This document shows positions 27,072-35,055 of a stretch of DNA of 64,000 nucleotides, in pieces. Below the pieces are notes generated by a model that saw only the letters and a list, made by a program, of their open reading frames with translations, did no database searches and had not been told where the DNA came from. Positions within the stretch are counted from its first letter, which is position 1. The number at the start of each line of letters is the position of its first letter. Origin of the DNA: DATAOG01 sp963753685. Its GTDB lineage: Bacteria; Pseudomonadota; Alphaproteobacteria; Geminicoccales; Geminicoccaceae. A program made the position numbers and the translations under genes. The stretch lies in the NCBI GenBank assembly GCA_963753685.1, contig CAVWDE010000015.1:1-64000 (forward strand), in the 5' to 3' direction.

Positions 27072-28007
27072 ATGCCGGCCCAGGCCGTCGCGGTGCTTGC
27101 CCGGGCACCGGTCTGGCGCCGGTTCTGGCTCGGGCACTGGCGCCTGGTCCTGTTCTGCTACCTGGTCCTGGCGCCGGTTCTCGCGCTGTTCGCCTACGTC
27201 CGGGTGTGGCCGATCGCCTGGGGCGTGGTCCTGAGCTTCCACAAATGGAACCTGATCAGCCCGATCAAGCCCTATATCGGCTGGGCCAACTATAGCCAGC
27301 TGATCAGCGATCCGAATTTTCTCCTGGCGCTGAAGAACACTACGATCTACTCGCTCGCGACGGTCGTCTTCAGCGCCCTCTTGGCGCTGCCGCTCGCCCT
27401 CCTGCTTGCCGGCAAGCGCCGCCTTTCGGTCTTCTATCAGACCGTCTACTTCCTGCCGGTGATCACGCCCATGGTGCCGATGGCGATCGCCTGGAAATGG
27501 ATCTATGACTACAATTACGGCGTCCTGAATTATTTGCTCTCGCTGGTCGGCATTGCTCCGATCGCCTGGCTGACCGATCCCGCGATTGCCCTTTGGGCCC
27601 TGATCATCATGGGGATCTGGAAGGTCCTCGGCTACAACCTGATCCTGTTCCTGGTCGGGCTGCGCAACATTCCGGCGGTCTACCTGGAAGCGGCGAGCCT
27701 CGATGGCGCCTCGCCCTGGCAGCGCTTCTGGCACGTGACTTTGCCGCTCTTGAAGCCGATCCTGCTCTATGTCCTGGTGACCGCAACGATCAACGCCTTC
27801 AACGTCTTCACCCAGGTCTACGTGATGACGCTGGGCTCCCAGGCAGCGCCCGGCCAGGCGGTGCGGGTGCTGGTGTTCGACATCTGGCAGAATGCGTTCC
27901 AGTATTTTCACATGGGCTACGCCTCGGCCGAGGCGGTGACGCTCACCCTGATCGTGCTGGGCTTCACGCTGGTCCAGTTCAGTCTCGTGCGCGAACAGGA
28001 GGTTTAG
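27072..28007 (+). CDS. Carbohydrate ABC transporter permease, MalF/UgpA type
   Basis: A 311-residue inner-membrane permease with six helices. The EAA coupling loop reads YLEAASLDGASPWQRFWHVTLPLLKP, the canonical docking site for the ATPase. The start (FWLGHWRLVLFCYLVLAPVLALFAYVR) and WKWIYDYNYGVLNYLL are typical of UgpA. It ends one base before the next permease gene starts. Confidence 0.9.
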   Translation: MPAQAVAVLARAPVWRRFWLGHWRLVLFCYLVLAPVLALFAYVRVWPIAWGVVLSFHKWNLISPIKPYIGWANYSQLISDPNFLLALKNTTIYSLATVVFSALLALPLALLLAGKRRLSVFYQTVYFLPVITPMVPMAIAWKWIYDYNYGVLNYLLSLVGIAPIAWLTDPAIALWALIIMGIWKVLGYNLILFLVGLRNIPAVYLEAASLDGASPWQRFWHVTLPLLKPILLYVLVTATINAFNVFTQVYVMTLGSQAAPGQAVRVLVFDIWQNAFQYFHMGYASAEAVTLTLIVLGFTLVQFSLVREQEV

Positions 28008-28008
28008 G

Positions 28009-28869
28009 ATGCGGCGGCCAAGCGGCCGGCCGGCTCCCGCCCCGATGGCCGCGCGTCTGCGCACCGCGCTGGTCCACACCGTCCTGATGGTGGGCGCGAT
28101 CTTCATGGTCCTGCCGATGCTCTGGATGATTGCTACCTCGTTCAAGCCGCCGACCGAGATCGCGATCTGGCCGCCCGAGCTTTTGCCGCGAGCGCCGACG
28201 CTTGCCAACTACACCGGGATCTTCGAGGTCGCACCCTTCGGCCGCTTCTTCCTGAACAGCACCGGGCTGTCCCTGGTCGCCACGCTGAGTGTCGCGGTCA
28301 CCTCGCTGATGGCCGGCGCCGTGTTTGCCAAGTATCGGTTTCCCGGCCGCACCTTCCTGTTCATGCTGATCATCGCGACCGCGATCGTGCCGTTCGAGAG
28401 CTACATGATTCCTTTGTATCTGCAGCTGGTGAAGATCCACTGGATCAATACTTACCAGGGGATCATTCTGCCGTATCTGTTCATGAGCTTCGGCATCTTT
28501 CTTCTGCGCCAGCACATCGCGTCGGCGATCCCGACCGAATTGCTCGAGGCGGCGCGGGTCGACGGCGCGTCCGAGTGGTGGATCCTGGTCCGCGTGCTCG
28601 CCCCCCTGTCGGCGCCGGCGCTCGGCGCCATCGGCATCTTCGCCTTCATCCAGACCTGGGCGGCGTTCATCTGGCCGCTCCTGGTCGCCAACGATCAGTT
28701 GCTGTTCAACATGGAGGTCGGCCTGACTGCGTTCCAGTTCCGCTTCAGCAGCGACTACGGCAAGCTGATGGCGGGCTCGGTGATCAGCACCCTGCCGATG
28801 CTGATCACCTTCCTGATCCTGCGCCGGCGGATCATCGAGAGCGTCGCCCTGACCGGGCTGAAGGGTTGA
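28009..28869 (+). CDS. Carbohydrate ABC transporter permease, MalG/UgpE type
   Basis: A 286-residue permease that pairs with the upstream MalF-type protein. It has MLWMIATSFKPPTEI, the coupling loop LLEAARVDGASEWWILVRVLAPLSAPA and a C-terminal RRRIIESVALTGLKG, all typical of UgpE/MalG. No MalK/UgpC-type ATPase follows; the IS1111-type element begins 250 bp downstream, so a lost or displaced ATPase is possible. Confidence 0.9.
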   Translation: MRRPSGRPAPAPMAARLRTALVHTVLMVGAIFMVLPMLWMIATSFKPPTEIAIWPPELLPRAPTLANYTGIFEVAPFGRFFLNSTGLSLVATLSVAVTSLMAGAVFAKYRFPGRTFLFMLIIATAIVPFESYMIPLYLQLVKIHWINTYQGIILPYLFMSFGIFLLRQHIASAIPTELLEAARVDGASEWWILVRVLAPLSAPALGAIGIFAFIQTWAAFIWPLLVANDQLLFNMEVGLTAFQFRFSSDYGKLMAGSVISTLPMLITFLILRRRIIESVALTGLKG

Positions 28870-29008
28870 GACGACCTCGTCGGATGCCGGGCCTCGAGTT
28901 CGAGCGGGCCTGATCCGGCCACGGCGCCGGCGAAACCCCGGGACAGGCGCCCACTAGCGCAAGCTCGAGTGTCCGGTGGGCTGGGGCGATAACCCACCGC
29001 CGATCCCG

Positions 29009-29024
29009 CTAACGCTTTGTTAAC
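29009..29024. promoter_or_regulatory. CtrA-like box CTAA-N7-TTAAC
   Basis: CTAACGCTTTGTTAAC has one mismatch to TTAA-N7-TTAAC. It lies just outside the left end of the IS element. A related near-match lies at 30504-30519 beyond the right end. Before insertion both would have sat within about 200 bp of each other, upstream of the SDR gene. Confidence 0.3.
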
Positions 29025-29121
29025 CTTTGATACCCAAGCTGCCCGACGGTCCATGCGATCCTCGGAATCCGCCGCCGCCTCCAAAAGTCCGCCGCTCGGA
29101 GTCCCAGGGTCTCATAATGAG

Positions 29122-29137
29122 ATGGACGCCTCCCGCT
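29122..29137 (+). repeat. Left 16-bp inverted repeat of the IS1111-type element
   Basis: ATGGACGCCTCCCGCT, the exact reverse complement of 30451-30466. It marks the left subterminal end of the element. Confidence 0.85.
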
Positions 29138-29198
29138 GACGGCATCGAGGTGCCAAAGGTGGAAGTCGGAACAACCACGAACGCGGGAGACGTCCGAG

Positions 29199-30215
29199 AT
29201 GCAAGCTACCACGATCGGGCTGGACATCGCCAAGAGCGTGTTTCAGATGCACGGTGTCGACGGATGCGGCCGCATGGTGCTGAAGAAGCGGCTGGCGCGC
29301 GGTAAGATGTTGGAATTCTTCGCCAATCTGCCGCGCTGCGTGATCGGCCTCGAGGCCTGCGGCGGGGCTCATCACTGGGCGCGCGAGCTGATCAAGCTCG
29401 GGCACGACGCGCGCCTGATGCCGCCGCAGTACGTCAAGGCCTACGTCAAGACCAACAAGCACGATGCCGCCGATGCCGAGGCCTGCTGCGAGGCCGTGCA
29501 GCGGCCGAGCATGCGCTTCGTGCCGGTCAAGAGCGCGGAGCAGCAGGCCCTCTTGATGCTCCACCGGGTCCGCGACCAACTGATCGGGCAGCGCACCGCG
29601 ACGATCAACGCGCTGCGCGGCCATCTGGCCGAGCTCGGGATCGTCGCGGCGCAGCGCCAGGCCGGCCTGCGGCAGCTGCTCGAGATCCTGGGCGAGCTTG
29701 AGGACGATCGCATCCCGCCGTTGGCCCGCGAGGTCCTGCAGACGTTGGTCGGGCATCTTCGCGAGGTTGCGGACAAGCTCGCCTGCCTCGACCGGCGCCT
29801 GGTCGTGATGAGCCGCGCCGACCCGGTCTGCCGGTCGCTGGCCGAGGTCCCGGGCGTCGGCCCGGTGATCGCGACGGCGTTCGCAGCGACCGTGCCCGAT
29901 GCGACCACGTTCCACTCGGGGCGCCATCTCGCCGCTTGGCTGGGGCTGGTCCGAAGACAGCACGCCACCGCCGGCAAGGAACGCCGGCTCGGGATCAGCA
30001 AGCGCGGCGACGGCTATCTGCGCCGCCAGCTGATCCACGGGGCGCGGTCGCTGGTCAAGGTCAGTCCGGGACGAGCCGGCAAGCTCTGGTCTTGGATCAA
30101 CGCGTTGCGGGCGCGCCGACCGTTCAACGTCGTGGTCGCGGCGGTCGCTAACAAGCTGGCCCGGATCCTCTGGGCCATGCTGAGCCGCGGTGAAGCCTAT
30201 CGGGCCGCAGCCTGA
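29199..30215 (+). CDS. IS110-family (IS1111) DEDD transposase
   Basis: A 338-residue DEDD recombinase. The RuvC-like catalytic acids are visible: D in TIGLDIAKSVFQ, E in VIGLEACGGAHHW, and D-D in TNKHDAADAEA. The C-terminal transposase_20 domain has VPGVGPVIATAFAA, LAAWLGLVRRQHATAGKERR and GISKRGDGYLRRQLIHGARS, with the conserved Ser. GGGAGA precedes the ATG. It appears full length and intact. In this family the enzyme is guided by a bridge RNA made from the element. Confidence 0.95.
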   Translation: MQATTIGLDIAKSVFQMHGVDGCGRMVLKKRLARGKMLEFFANLPRCVIGLEACGGAHHWARELIKLGHDARLMPPQYVKAYVKTNKHDAADAEACCEAVQRPSMRFVPVKSAEQQALLMLHRVRDQLIGQRTATINALRGHLAELGIVAAQRQAGLRQLLEILGELEDDRIPPLAREVLQTLVGHLREVADKLACLDRRLVVMSRADPVCRSLAEVPGVGPVIATAFAATVPDATTFHSGRHLAAWLGLVRRQHATAGKERRLGISKRGDGYLRRQLIHGARSLVKVSPGRAGKLWSWINALRARRPFNVVVAAVANKLARILWAMLSRGEAYRAAA

Positions 30216-30450
30216 GCCACGACGACGGGGGAGCTTCCACGAGCTGCGCGGGCGACTTTCGACACGATGACAGGATCGGTCAGACCGAGGCCGGCAGAAC
30301 CCGTGATGGTCCACGAGCTTCGAGCTCGTTCCCATGATTGGGCGCCGGTCCGCGGATCTCATCAAGGCCAGCGGCCACCCAGCCGCAACCACAGGCCGAA
30401 TGGATGGCAGCAGCCAAGATCCGTCAGAACCTCGAAAATAACCCTTGCAG
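30216..30450 (+). ncRNA. Candidate bridge RNA region of the IS1111-type element
   Basis: The 235-bp right-end non-coding segment is where IS1111 elements encode their bridge RNA. It includes a perfect stem-loop ACGAGC-TTCGA-GCTCGT (30313-30329). No open frame here has family support. The exact ends and the target- and donor-binding loops cannot be set by eye, so the whole segment is given. Confidence 0.45.
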
Positions 30451-30466
30451 AGCGGGAGGCGTCCAT
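30451..30466 (-). repeat. Right 16-bp inverted repeat of the IS1111-type element
   Basis: AGCGGGAGGCGTCCAT, the exact reverse complement of 29122-29137. It is followed by a short palindrome GGATGG-A-CCATCC (30467-30479) in the flank. Confidence 0.85.
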
Positions 30467-30627
30467 GGATGGACCATCCGAAGAAAGAGTTGACGACCGG
30501 AGGGTAAAGATTTGGTTAATGGCAAGCGCGGAAGGCCCTGACGGTCGTGTGGGCCCGGGCAACCGGTTTGGCAACGGCCAGCGACCATGCCGGCGGGTGC
30601 CGCGGCGGCGCGGAGGGAGAGGAAGCC

Positions 30628-31317
30628 ATGGCTGGGACGGCCTTGATCGTCGGGGTCGGCGACGGTATCAGCGCCTCGTTCGCAAGGCTGCTGGCGAAGG
30701 ATGGCGTCAAGGTCGGGCTCGCCGCCCGCCGGCCGGAGAAGCTCCAGGCGCTTGGCGCCGAGGTGGGCGGCCTCACCTTCGGCTGCGACGTCACCGAGGC
30801 GAGCGCGGTCGAGCGGCTGTTCGCCGAGGTGGACGAGAAGCTCGGCGCGCTCGATGTCGTGCACTACAACCCGAGCTACCGGGTCCAGGGTCCCCTGGTC
30901 GACCTCGACCCCGAGGAGGTCCAAAAGACGCTGATGGTCAGCGCCTACGGCGGCTTCCTGGTGGCCCAACAGGCGGCGCGGCGCATGCTGCGCCAGGGCC
31001 AGGGCGCCATCCTGTTCACGGGCGCGTCCGCGAGCGTCAAGGGCTACGCGCGCTCGGCGCCGTTCGCGATGGGCAAGTTCGCGCTCCGGGGCCTCGCGCA
31101 GAGCCTGGCGCGCGAGCTCGCGCCCAAAAACATCCACGTCGCCCATTTCGTGATCGATGGCGGCGTCCGCAGCGCGCGCCGGCCGGAGCCCGAGGGCCGG
31201 CCCGACAGCCTGCTCGACCCGGATGCGATCGCAGAGAGCTACCTCGCGGTCCTCAAGCAGCCGCGCAGCGCCTGGAGCTGGGAGGTCGAGCTGCGGCCCT
31301 GGGTCGAGACTTTCTAA
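30628..31317 (+). CDS. SDR-fold protein lacking the catalytic tyrosine
   Basis: A 229-residue Rossmann-fold protein of the short-chain dehydrogenase family, with GGAGGGAGAGG before ATG 30628. The cofactor motif is altered to VGVGDGISASFA, and the usual NNAG is YNPS. The catalytic YxxxK is FAMGK, so Tyr is replaced by Phe while Lys is kept; the preceding Ser region is FTGASASVKG. Dehydrogenase activity is therefore doubtful. Similar proteins are usually annotated SDR oxidoreductase. A 14-bp tandem repeat begins at its stop codon. Confidence 0.82.
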   Translation: MAGTALIVGVGDGISASFARLLAKDGVKVGLAARRPEKLQALGAEVGGLTFGCDVTEASAVERLFAEVDEKLGALDVVHYNPSYRVQGPLVDLDPEEVQKTLMVSAYGGFLVAQQAARRMLRQGQGAILFTGASASVKGYARSAPFAMGKFALRGLAQSLARELAPKNIHVAHFVIDGGVRSARRPEPEGRPDSLLDPDAIAESYLAVLKQPRSAWSWEVELRPWVETF

Positions 31318-31370
31318 GCGCGGCTGGCTAAGCGCGGCTGGCTGAGCGGGGCTGGCTGAGCGCGGCTGGC
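31315..31370. repeat. Four tandem 14-bp units starting at a stop codon
   Basis: TAAGCGCGGCTGGC occurs twice exactly, followed by TGAGCGGGGCTGGC and TGAGCGCGGCTGGC. The first TAA is the stop of the SDR-fold gene. Because 14 is not a multiple of three, the successive TAA/TAA/TGA/TGA triplets place stops in all three forward frames. Confidence 0.9.
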
Positions 31371-31463
31371 GCCAAGTCGCCCACGGGAGGCCTCCCCGGC
31401 GTTGCCGACGGCTTGGGCCGCCATCGTTCAACCACCGCGCCGCCCGATCAGGAGACGGTCACC

Positions 31464-31763
31464 ATGCCTGCATATCTGGTCTCTGATCTGTCCGTACTGG
31501 ATGCCGAAGCCTTCCAGACCTATCGGACCCGCGCCGCCGTCGCGATCGCGAAGTATGGCGGCCGGTATCTGGCGCGCGTCGGTGCGATCGAGCCCCTGGA
31601 AGGCAGCTGGCGGCCCGAGCGGATCGTCATCGTCGAATTTCCGAGCCACGACCAGGCGCGCGCCTGGTATCGCTCGCCCGAGTACGCCTCAGCGCTCGCG
31701 GTGCGGGACCAGGCTCTGAGCCGCGACCTCATCCTGGTCGATGGCGTCGTCGATACGGCTTGA
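31464..31763 (+). CDS. DUF1330 family protein
   Basis: A 99-residue ferredoxin-fold (dimeric alpha-beta barrel) protein. The DUF1330 pattern is complete: AYLVSDLSVLDAEAFQTYRTR, GGRYLARVGAIEPLEG, WRPERIVIVEFPSHDQARAWYRSPEY. Members may be small monooxygenase-like or binding proteins; function is unknown. Start at ATG 31464, with AGGAGA about 8 nt upstream. Confidence 0.9.
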   Translation: MPAYLVSDLSVLDAEAFQTYRTRAAVAIAKYGGRYLARVGAIEPLEGSWRPERIVIVEFPSHDQARAWYRSPEYASALAVRDQALSRDLILVDGVVDTA

Positions 31764-31896
31764 GAGGGTCCGGCAACGTCGCCAACGCTCGCAACCAAGA
31801 CGGCATGACGCGGGCTGAGGCGGTACAGGGCGCCCCGGGCGGCGCTCAGGATCGGAGTCCCGCCGCGCGCGCGGGGCAGAGTGGGGAGAGGATGCG

Positions 31897-32382
31897 ATGC
31901 CGACGCTGGCGACGATGGGCGAGGCCGTGGGTGCTTTGTTGAAGGCGCGCGGCGAGACGATCGCGGTCGCGGAATCCTCGACCGGCGGGCTGATCGCCGC
32001 GGCCCTGCTGGCGGCGCCGGGGGCGTCCGCCTGGTTCGTCGGCGGCGGCGTGATCTACACCCACAAAGCGCGGGAAGTGCTGCTCGAGGAGGATCTCGCC
32101 CGCCACCCCGGCATGCGCCCGGCGACCGAGGCTTACGCCTTGCTCGAGGCGAGCGCGATCCGCGCTCGTCTCGGCACGACCTGGGGCGTGGGCGAGACCG
32201 GCGCCACGGGTCCTGCCGGCAACCGCTACGGCGATGCTCCGGGCCACAGCTGCATCGCGGTCGCCGGCCCGCAAAGCCGCAGCCGCACGATCGAGACCGG
32301 CCAGTCCGATCGCGAGGCCAACATGTGGCGGTTCGCACAGGAGGCGCTCGCCCTGCTCGAGACGGTCCTCCGCGACGGTTAG
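31897..32382 (+). CDS. CinA C-terminal domain protein (NMN amidohydrolase-like)
   Basis: A 161-residue stand-alone CinA C-terminal domain. Motifs are VAESSTGGLIAAALLAAPGASAWFVGG near the start and GVGETGATGPAGNRYG. The domain deamidates nicotinamide mononucleotide to nicotinate mononucleotide in pyridine nucleotide salvage (PncC activity). GGGGAGAGG lies before ATG 31897. It lacks the N-terminal MoaB-like CinA domain, as many proteobacterial PncC proteins do. Confidence 0.88.
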   Translation: MPTLATMGEAVGALLKARGETIAVAESSTGGLIAAALLAAPGASAWFVGGGVIYTHKAREVLLEEDLARHPGMRPATEAYALLEASAIRARLGTTWGVGETGATGPAGNRYGDAPGHSCIAVAGPQSRSRTIETGQSDREANMWRFAQEALALLETVLRDG

Positions 32383-32461
32383 CGGCCCGGCTTAGCCGCG
32401 GTTCTTTAGGCTTTCACGCTGTCTGTGCTATAGGAAGTCTGTGAACTGCAAAGGTACTCTC

Positions 32462-32707
32462 GTGACGCGCTATACTTTCGAGGTCGTCGTCGAGCCGGAC
32501 GAGGACGCCTGGTATGCCTACTGTCCCGCGCTTGTTGAACAGGGCGGGGCCACTTGGGGTGCCAGTCGTGAGGAAGCGCTCGCCAACCTCGATGACGTGA
32601 TCAGGATGGTCGTCGCCAGCATGATTGAGCATGGCGAGCCGATCCCGGAAGAACCTGCCGACCGCCGGCGCCGATCCGAAGAGCAGCCTGTCGACGTGAC
32701 CGTCTGA
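32462..32707 (+). CDS. hicB: HicB-like antitoxin
   Basis: An 81-residue protein with the degenerate RNase H fold of HicB: YTFEVVVEPDEDAWYAYCPALVEQGGATWGASREEALANL. A GTG at 32462 with AAAGG upstream is preferred to GTG 32441. It precedes the HicA gene by 6 bp. HicB normally neutralises HicA and represses the promoter; an A+T-rich TATAGG-containing promoter-like patch precedes it at about 32400-32440. Confidence 0.85.
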   Translation: MTRYTFEVVVEPDEDAWYAYCPALVEQGGATWGASREEALANLDDVIRMVVASMIEHGEPIPEEPADRRRRSEEQPVDVTV

Positions 32708-32713
32708 TGACGG

Positions 32714-32968
32714 ATGGCGATTGACTACCGGGTACTACGCGGTCTCACGGCGCGTAAGATCATCAATGCTTTGCTGCGCGATGGCTTCGTCCTGGACCGC
32801 CAAGCAGGTGCCCACCAGCACTACTATCACTCCGGCGACCACCGACGAGTGACGGTTTCGTTTCACCCTTCGGGCCAGACCTTCGCACCGAAGATACTGA
32901 AAGCGATGATCGAGCTACAGGCTCATTGGAGCGAAGCTGACCTGCGTCGCCTCAAGCTCCTGAGATAG
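32714..32968 (+). CDS. hicA: HicA-type mRNA interferase toxin
   Basis: An 84-residue double-stranded-RNA-binding-fold toxin. The family core is clear: ARKIINALLRDGFVLDRQAGAHQHYYHSG and RRVTVSFHPSGQTFAPKILKAM. The catalytic His of the GAHQHY segment is present. The antitoxin-first order (hicB-hicA) is the less common arrangement but well known. Confidence 0.88.
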   Translation: MAIDYRVLRGLTARKIINALLRDGFVLDRQAGAHQHYYHSGDHRRVTVSFHPSGQTFAPKILKAMIELQAHWSEADLRRLKLLR

Positions 32969-33039
32969 GGCCCCGGGCAATATGGCTGGCTCGTTGCGCC
33001 GGGCATGACCTTGCGCGCCTCCCACCACCTCGATCAGAC

Positions 33040-33530
33040 CTACGTGCCGGGTTGGTGGGCTTCGAGTTCGCGGGTGAGGAAGGAGGCGGCGCGGCGCCAG
33101 GCTTCGTCGGTGTCGCCGCGGAAGGTGAGCCAGCGGTCGAGCACGACCTTGCGGGTCGCGAGGTCGATGAGGCTGGCGCGGCACCAGAGGACGAGCGTGC
33201 TCATTTTCTGGACGACGCCGAGGAGCGCGTAGTCGGCGCCGGCTGCCCGGGCGGCGGTCAGCGCCTGATCGGGCGTGTCGGGGCCGCCGAATTGCCGGCG
33301 AGGTCGACCGGGCGGAATTCGCCGCTCCGGGCGAGCTCGGACCGGATCTGGGCCATCATCGCCTGCAGCCGCTTCGCGTGCTGGGCCTGCTGGTCCCGCG
33401 GCTCGCCGGAGGTGTCGACCATGGCGAACTCGACCACCGCGAGCTTCGCGGGCGGCCTGGCGGTCTCGGCGGCGTCGGCGCGGGTCGCGGATACCGCGAG
33501 CGACGTCGCCAGCAGGAGGCACCATCGCAT
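33040..33530 (-). pseudogene. DUF2380/DUF3280-like secreted protein, frameshifted
   Basis: From ATG 33530 (33548 is an alternative) there is a signal peptide MRWCLLLATSLAVSATRADA, then LAVVEFAMVDTSGEP and an alpha-helical region. The frame fails near 33290 after FRPVDLAGN. The other frame resumes with FGGPDTPDQALTAARAAGAD, then YALLGVVQKMSTLVLWCRAS and RKVVLDRWLTFRGDTDEAW, to the stop at 33040. This matches small periplasmic proteins of the DUF2380/DUF3280 type. A one-base indel is the simplest explanation. Confidence 0.7.
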
Positions 33531-33600
33531 CCGGCGGCCCCAGCGCATCCGGCGGCGAAGAACCTCGCGCGCTCGCGCCACCGGCGCGGCGGGTGCAGGC

Positions 33601-34905
33601 TCACACCCGCGTAAGCAGGTCGCCCGCGGCCGAGAACTGAATGGGGGCGGGGTCGGAGAGGCGATGGGCGTCGGGGCGGCCTTCGAGGTCGGTGAGGAGG
33701 GACGGGGAGACCAGGATCTCGTGGAGGTAGAGGGTGGAGCGGATCTGGCAGAGGCGGGCGTTCTCCGGGTCGGCCCGCCAGCAGGTCGCGACCATGGCCT
33801 TGAGCACCGTCTGGTCGTCCTTGAGCACCGCCGGCATGCGGGCGCCTTCGGTGCCGGCGGCGGTGATCGAGTTCATGTACATGGGCAGCAGGTCGATGTG
33901 GTTCGCGACCTTGCGGGTGGTGTAGTCGGCGTTGCCGAGGCCGACCGCGTTGCCGTAGGAATCCTCGGTCACGCCCAGCACCGCGAGCTTGTTGACGAAC
34001 GGCTTGCCGGGATCGGGGACGCTGCGGATGCCGGTCCGGCCGACCACCGCGGGGTCCATGCCGGAGCCGCTGATCTCCTTGCCGATCCACTCGACGATCA
34101 GGCCGTCGAGGCGCTCGAACGGCAGGCGCGCGATCAGCGATTTGGCGAGCTTCAGGAGGCGCTCGTCGGTCGCGGCGAAGTCGGGCGGCTCGACGCCCTC
34201 GACCACGACCAGCTGCTTGTCGGCGTTCTCGACCAGGGCGATGCCGTAGGCGATCGGGGAATGCTCGATCGCGATCCGGGCCAGCGCCGGCAGCACCTCG
34301 GTGTAGCCGCGGGGGCCCAGGCGATGGACGTTCGAAGCGCCCACCTGCTTGCCGAGGCCGACCGCGATCAGCTTGGTGAGCCCGCTCTCGATCGGCCGAT
34401 CGAAGCTCGTGTGCGACTTGACCCGGTTGATGCAGAGGACGGCATCGGCCGAGGCCGCGTTCTTGTCGAAGCGGCAGGGGATGCCGTGCAGGGTGGCGCC
34501 GTACTCGACGGTCTCCATGGTCGCGCGGATCGGCGCCCCGACGGTCGCCTCGGTGACGCCGAGATGCGCCAGCACGCCCGCCTGGCCTTCGGCGGTGGCG
34601 CCGCCGTGGCTGCCCATCGCCGGCACGATGAAGGGCTCGAAGCCGCGCTGCTTAAGGTGCCGGACCGCGGCGGCCGCGACCTTCGGGATGTCGGCGATGC
34701 CGCGGCTGCCGACCGCGACCGCGACGCTGGCCCCACGCCTGAGCTCGTCGAGCCGGCGCGAGCGGCCAAGCGCCTCGTCGACCGCGGCGGCGAGGTCGGC
34801 GACCGGCTCCTGGGACGGGTGCTTGAGGCGGACCCGCAGCATGGGCGGCAGCGGTACGTTGGCGAGATGGGGCAGGTCGACCACGGGGAAGGTCGGGCTG
34901 AGCAT
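33601..34905 (-). CDS. LarA-family (Lar_N/DUF2088) nickel-pincer enzyme paralogue
   Basis: A 434-residue protein of the lactate racemase-like superfamily. It has a conserved His in AMGSHGGATAEGQ and a Lys and His spaced 16 residues apart (K of SGLTKLIAVGLGKQVG, H of ASNVHRLG), the same K-to-H spacing as the NPN-attaching Lys and nickel-binding His of LarA. The start is ATG 34905 with GGGAGG upstream. It is divergent from larA and separated by 150 bp. It differs from LarA elsewhere, so a second 2-hydroxyacid substrate is likely. Confidence 0.8.
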   Translation of the reverse strand: MLSPTFPVVDLPHLANVPLPPMLRVRLKHPSQEPVADLAAAVDEALGRSRRLDELRRGASVAVAVGSRGIADIPKVAAAAVRHLKQRGFEPFIVPAMGSHGGATAEGQAGVLAHLGVTEATVGAPIRATMETVEYGATLHGIPCRFDKNAASADAVLCINRVKSHTSFDRPIESGLTKLIAVGLGKQVGASNVHRLGPRGYTEVLPALARIAIEHSPIAYGIALVENADKQLVVVEGVEPPDFAATDERLLKLAKSLIARLPFERLDGLIVEWIGKEISGSGMDPAVVGRTGIRSVPDPGKPFVNKLAVLGVTEDSYGNAVGLGNADYTTRKVANHIDLLPMYMNSITAAGTEGARMPAVLKDDQTVLKAMVATCWRADPENARLCQIRSTLYLHEILVSPSLLTDLEGRPDAHRLSDPAPIQFSAAGDLLTRV

Positions 34906-35055
34906 CCTTTGAGCCTCCCAAGGCAAAGCCGGCAGTTGGCAATTCCTAGCACTGGTGTAGGCTCTGCGACAGCCTAGATGTTGGGGGCGACAGCCTGGAT
35001 GTGGGGGCGCCCGCGATCGCGTGGGCGGGGCGCGCCGGCTTTTGAGGTGAGGACG

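Larger units (their letters stand above)
29122..30466 (+). mobile_element. IS110-family element, IS1111 subgroup
   Basis: A transposase gene lies between perfect 16-bp inverted repeats, ATGGACGCCTCCCGCT (29122-29137) and its complement AGCGGGAGGCGTCCAT (30451-30466). IS110 proper lacks such repeats, whereas IS1111 elements have short subterminal ones, so the true ends lie a few bases outside. The left non-coding part is short (about 60 bp) and the right one long (about 235 bp), the IS1111 arrangement. No target duplication is expected from this family and none is evident. Confidence 0.85.
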
